Assembly (NCBI GenBank): GCA_046760505.1
Contig: JBHIEG010000007.1
Location: 17,577 to 81,576, forward strand
DNA: 64,000 nucleotides
Origin: CAYFZR01 sp046760505 [NCBI: Candidatus Hydrothermarchaeota archaeon]
Lineage (GTDB): Archaea > CAYFZR01
Direction of reading: 5' to 3'
Part shown: piece by piece, positions 61,494 to 64,000 of the stretch
Numbering within the stretch: position 1 is the stretch's first letter
Layout: the number at the start of each line of letters is the position of its first letter
Notes under the pieces: generated by a model
Databases searched by the model: none
The model's input: the letters and a program-made list of their open reading frames with translations, nothing else
What the model was told of the DNA's origin: nothing
Program-made: the position numbers and the translations under genes

Positions 61494-61823
61494 TCATTCC
61501 TCAAATTTTTTCAAAATTTCCTCCTTCATTGAAATGTATTCTTCTTTGGTTATTTCTCCTCTTGCAAACCTTTTATTCAGTATATCAATCGCATCTTCCT
61601 TTGGCTCTTCTTTAAAAGAAAGAACCAGATAAATAAATATAACCAATAAAATTAGCCAGATTATCCACCCAAAACCAAATCCATGCCCGTACATCATACC
61701 GTGCATCATTCCTCCCCAGTATCTGCAGCCAAAAAAAGCTGATCCTCGCTCATATCCAACTGTTAGCAGTAACAATAAAATCAAAACTCCGAAGACTATG
61801 TAGGCCATATATTGTTTTTTCAT
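61494..61823 (-). CDS. SHOCT-domain membrane protein
   Basis: 109 residues. One N-terminal helix (about 7-22), a Gly/Met/His-rich stretch GCRYWGGMMHGMMYGHGFGF (about 34-53), a second helix IIWLILLVIFIYLVL, and a C-terminal SHOCT motif DILNKRFARGEITKEEYISM (about 80-99). The Met/His run would face the outside and could bind copper. A paralogue follows at 61908-62144. Confidence 0.72.
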   Translation of the reverse strand: MKKQYMAYIVFGVLILLLLLTVGYERGSAFFGCRYWGGMMHGMMYGHGFGFGWIIWLILLVIFIYLVLSFKEEPKEDAIDILNKRFARGEITKEEYISMKEEILKKFEE

Positions 61824-61907
61824 CTTATTCCCCTAATATCACATCTTTTTTAATATTAAGGTTTGACGACATAGATAAGTTTAGAGTAAAAAGGAGATAA
61901 ACTCCTT

Positions 61908-62144
61908 TCATTCAAGTAACTCTCGTTTTTTCTCCTCAAACTCCTCTCTGTCAATCTCTCCGCGTGCGTATCTTTTCTTAAGGATTTCAAGTGATTCTTC
62001 CTTTCTTTTAACCCCGCCAAGTTGACCTTCGCTGATTATCCATCTAACTAGAATCACGATCAGTGCGAGGATTAAACCCCAGAAGAGGATCATGGAGATC
62101 AGACCGAATCCGGACATTCCAAATCCATTCATTCCGTACATCAT
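61908..62144 (-). CDS. SHOCT-domain membrane protein (paralogue)
   Basis: 78 residues: MMYGMNGFGMSGFGLI start, one helix (ILFWGLILALIVILVRWII, about 20-38), and SLEILKKRYARGEIDREEFE SHOCT motif. Same general build as 61494-61823 but shorter, with Met-rich start. Likely oligomerisation-driven regulator or chaperone at the membrane; SHOCT domains have no known enzymatic role. The 198-base gap to the next gene (62145-62342) shows nothing I can name. Confidence 0.72.
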   Translation of the reverse strand: MMYGMNGFGMSGFGLISMILFWGLILALIVILVRWIISEGQLGGVKRKEESLEILKKRYARGEIDREEFEEKKRELLE

Positions 62145-62342
62145 TTTTTGGTCACCTCAGATAAGTATATGGGGAGAACATCTATAAAGTTTGCATTTAA
62201 GACTGTTCTCAATCGAATAATTCTTTACTGTTGAAATCATAAGAAATGCTCCAGAACAGTTCAGTTTGATTATTAAATCTGGTGTTTATCTTATTCAGAA
62301 GACTTCACGGGTTCCAAAAAAAAGGTAAGAAAAACGATATTT

Positions 62343-63113
62343 CTACCCGTTCAATTCATTGATAACCGGACCGTGCCAGTTCTCTATCCAAAGTGCTCCG
62401 GTGTATCCGTTAACGTTTATCTGAGCAACAATACTTTTGTTTTTATCCTTCGCATGAAATTCATAGAATCCATAGTATACTTCCGCATTGTCTAAATTCC
62501 AGTCGAGATTGTTTCTATTTATGAATTCTTGAACGATTTCCCTGGCTTTTTCTTCGGTTATGCTCATTGGAACCAAATAATCGGTGGAGAAGTGCCCGTA
62601 CTTTGTGTTCCACATCATATTCGGTCCCATTTCTGGAGAGATTGCTCCGGTGTATTTATCTACAACGATTTCAAAGGCGTGTTTTCCCGTATCTTTCTCC
62701 TCAAATTCTGCCTCAAAGTGAGTCTGGAATTCATATACTTCGTCAAGTTTTAGATTGTTGTACTCTTCTACATAGTCTTCCGCGATCTTCTTAGCCTCTT
62801 CGATTGTTATAGGCTCTGCTTCTTTTATTATACCCCTGTTTATTCCATCGTACCACCCAGCCATCATGGGACAGTGATATCCGTCAAATCCATAACCCAT
62901 CATTCCATGAGGGTATCTCAAGCCATAGCCTTGAACTTGCTCTTTATATGGGCTTTGGGCATTACTATACCAGTTATGCATCATACCCCGGAAGGTATCC
63001 ACCACTCCGTGGAAACCCATCATGCCTCCGCCAAAGCCCATTCCATGCGCGAGGGCCGTTCCGGTCAGTAGGGCAACGACTAGCGTTCCAATTAAAATGG
63101 TTTTCTTTCCCAT
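62343..63113 (-). CDS. Exported PepSY-domain protein with Met/His-rich leader region
   Basis: 256 residues. Signal peptide KKTILIGTLVVALLTGTALA (3-22), then HGMGFGGGMMGFHG and later PHGMMGYGFDGYHCPMMAGW, a Met/His/Gly-rich stretch (about 23-90). The remainder has two PepSY-like repeats: ITIEEAKKIAEDYVEEYNNL ... GKHAFEIVVDKYTGAI (about 101-158) and ITEEKAREIVQEFINRNNLD ... IVAQINVNGYTGALW (about 183-240). PepSY domains often regulate peptidases or bind metal; the Met/His run suggests copper or iron binding outside the cell. It sits beside SHOCT and sensor-like genes, likely a metal- or membrane-stress group. Confidence 0.75.
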   Translation of the reverse strand: MGKKTILIGTLVVALLTGTALAHGMGFGGGMMGFHGVVDTFRGMMHNWYSNAQSPYKEQVQGYGLRYPHGMMGYGFDGYHCPMMAGWYDGINRGIIKEAEPITIEEAKKIAEDYVEEYNNLKLDEVYEFQTHFEAEFEEKDTGKHAFEIVVDKYTGAISPEMGPNMMWNTKYGHFSTDYLVPMSITEEKAREIVQEFINRNNLDWNLDNAEVYYGFYEFHAKDKNKSIVAQINVNGYTGALWIENWHGPVINELNG

Positions 63114-63240
63114 TAAATCACCTCAACTCTTAAAAAACCTGAAGGGAGATGAAAATTGCAGGGAAGATCGTTTTTAATTGAAGCCCGCTAAGGTTTTAAA
63201 ATAGTTTGCAACCGTCCAAAACTGTCCAAAATTAGAAATA

Positions 63241-63723
63241 TCATTCTTTTTTCAGCCAATCGCCTATGTAAACCTTATAGGTTTTTCCAACCCTTTCTCT
63301 GGATACTATGCCTTTTTTCTCTAAATTAATAATGATGGCACTAACCTTAGACTTAGAAAAACCGGTTCTGAATCTTAGGGAATCTTGAGTTATACCTTCT
63401 GAATTTCTTATGATATCCAGCAAAAGAATCTCATCATCGTTTAAAGCTCTTTCAAGGATAGAGAGGCTCTCATCCCTTTTGGTCTCCCTTACTTCTGGTT
63501 TTGCCCAAATAAAAAAAACTGCACCTATAATCAAACTCACCACGAAAGAAAGGGTCATTTTGTACTGTACGAACATCGCACTCTCTTCTAAACCATACAG
63601 AATGGATATCAGTGAGTTTAGACCGAAATAAACGATAAATATTAACAAAACAGAAGCCAGTAATCTTTCATTCTCTGTAGCAGGTCTTTTGAGTTTCATA
63701 ATCAATTTCTTTAGTCCATTCAA
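63241..63723 (-). CDS. Membrane-bound winged-helix regulator
   Basis: 160 residues. Two transmembrane helices (about 22-42, ASVLLIFIVYFGLNSLISIL, and about 52-73, KMTLSFVVSLIIGAVFFIW), a charged linker, and a C-terminal winged helix: ILLLDIIRNSEGITQDSLRF, GFSKSKVSAIIINLEKKGIV, VYIGDWL. Probably senses at the membrane and binds DNA. May regulate the adjacent Met/His-rich protein. Confidence 0.75.
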   Translation of the reverse strand: MNGLKKLIMKLKRPATENERLLASVLLIFIVYFGLNSLISILYGLEESAMFVQYKMTLSFVVSLIIGAVFFIWAKPEVRETKRDESLSILERALNDDEILLLDIIRNSEGITQDSLRFRTGFSKSKVSAIIINLEKKGIVSRERVGKTYKVYIGDWLKKE

Positions 63724-63765
63724 TAAAAACTTATACTACTTAAAGGGTGCCTCATCTAGGATTCT

Positions 63766-64000
63766 CTATTTGGAGAGTCTTTTCCATAATCTGACGAATT
63801 TATCGCTGTAGTCTTCCTTTTCAACTTTGACAAATAATCTGCCACCCGAAAAGGTCAGGGAAACACGACCAACGTTAGATTTATAGTATTTCTCCTCGTT
63901 TCCAGATATGTTTATGATGGTCTTTACGTGTTTTATCAATTCTGCATCCTCTAATGACTTTATTTTTCTATAAACAGTTGCTATGGGTATATCTAGTTCT
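63766..64000 (-). CDS. HTH DNA-binding protein, N-terminus beyond window edge
   Basis: About 78 residues visible of a protein whose start is right of base 64000; stop at 63766-63768. It begins within a helix-turn-helix: ELDIPIATVYRKIKSLEDAE, followed by INISGNEEKYYKSNVGRVSL and a lysine-rich end. Archaeal TrmB/ArsR-like winged helix. A possible companion of the membrane-bound regulator. Confidence 0.65.
   Translation of the reverse strand, partial: ELDIPIATVYRKIKSLEDAELIKHVKTIINISGNEEKYYKSNVGRVSLTFSGGRLFVKVEKEDYSDKFVRLWKRLSK

Noticed and set aside
1-64000. CRISPR arrays, insertion sequences, integrases, tRNA and rRNA genes
   Set aside because: I looked through the gaps and saw no regularly spaced repeats, transposase-like proteins or cloverleaf-like sequences. 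A tRNA search program would be decisive; I cannot run one.

Overview
The window reads as a piece of chromosome from a strictly anaerobic, probably thermophilic or moderately thermophilic archaeon of modest GC content. Archaeal markers seen directly are an archaeal-type S-adenosylmethionine synthetase (54281-55483), BRE/TATA-like promoters upstream of many transcription units, frequent TTG and GTG starts behind GGTG/GGAGG ribosome sites, an HdrA homologue, many CCG-domain (HdrB/HdrD-like) iron-sulfur proteins, a TfrAB-like fumarate reductase, a coenzyme-F420-type luciferase-family oxidoreductase and a CooT-like protein. No rRNA, tRNA, mcr gene or marker precise enough for a lineage call is present; a methanogen/Archaeoglobi-related euryarchaeote is my inference only.

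Layout. 1-4152 (minus): nucleotide-sugar genes (two sugar-1-phosphate nucleotidylyltransferases, UDP-glucose dehydrogenase, UDP-glucuronate-decarboxylase-like SDR). 4325-6091: a biotin-dependent pyruvate/oxaloacetate carboxyltransferase gene broken by three separate one-base losses. 6149-11243: HAD hydrolase, cupin, and a GlcD/GlcF/LarA lactate-type oxidation and racemisation set. 11236-19997 (minus): 2-oxoacid:ferredoxin oxidoreductase (three subunits), then acyl-CoA carboxylase (BCCP, biotin carboxylase, carboxyltransferase) and succinyl-CoA ligase. 20204-30709 (plus): methylmalonyl-CoA mutase (two subunits) with MeaB, cobalamin adenosyltransferase, epimerase, two-subunit fumarase, TfrA/TfrB-like fumarate reductase, ferredoxin and a degenerate AOR-family protein. 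Together 14304-28933 encodes a nearly complete propionyl-CoA <-> succinate <-> fumarate <-> malate route. 30734-39009: HdrD/DsrK-like plus NarI-like membrane pair, HdrA-MvhD fusion, and a double-length CCG protein. 39031-43997: miscellaneous enzymes and an exported thioredoxin.

44155-52686 is the most unusual part. Three promoter regions share a 12-bp palindrome (CGAACATGTTCG, two perfect copies and one 11/12 copy). They control an AAA+ / AAA+-VWA pair with matching four-cysteine insertions (44237-47563), a divergent pair of iron-sulfur and cysteine-rich genes (48542-50101), and an operon with DUF1858, MIP18-like, a 12-helix membrane protein and a winged-helix regulator (50210-52218). The membrane protein is built from three clear repeats, each resembling the HxH helix of heme-copper oxidase subunit I. 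I propose that this is one regulon for maturing and running a heme/metal membrane protein, by analogy to NorQ/NorD and NorB.

52818-64000: a 58-residue ferredoxin, a PEBP pseudogene, a Bat-type regulator, SAM synthetase, small membrane and secreted proteins, a strong small-RNA candidate at 56491-56552 with its own promoter and T-tract and an anti-Shine-Dalgarno sequence in its loop, PanE, a cyclase-family protein, a glycogen debranching enzyme interrupted at an A9 tract, CooT, and a group of Met/His-rich secreted, SHOCT-type and winged-helix proteins running off the right edge.
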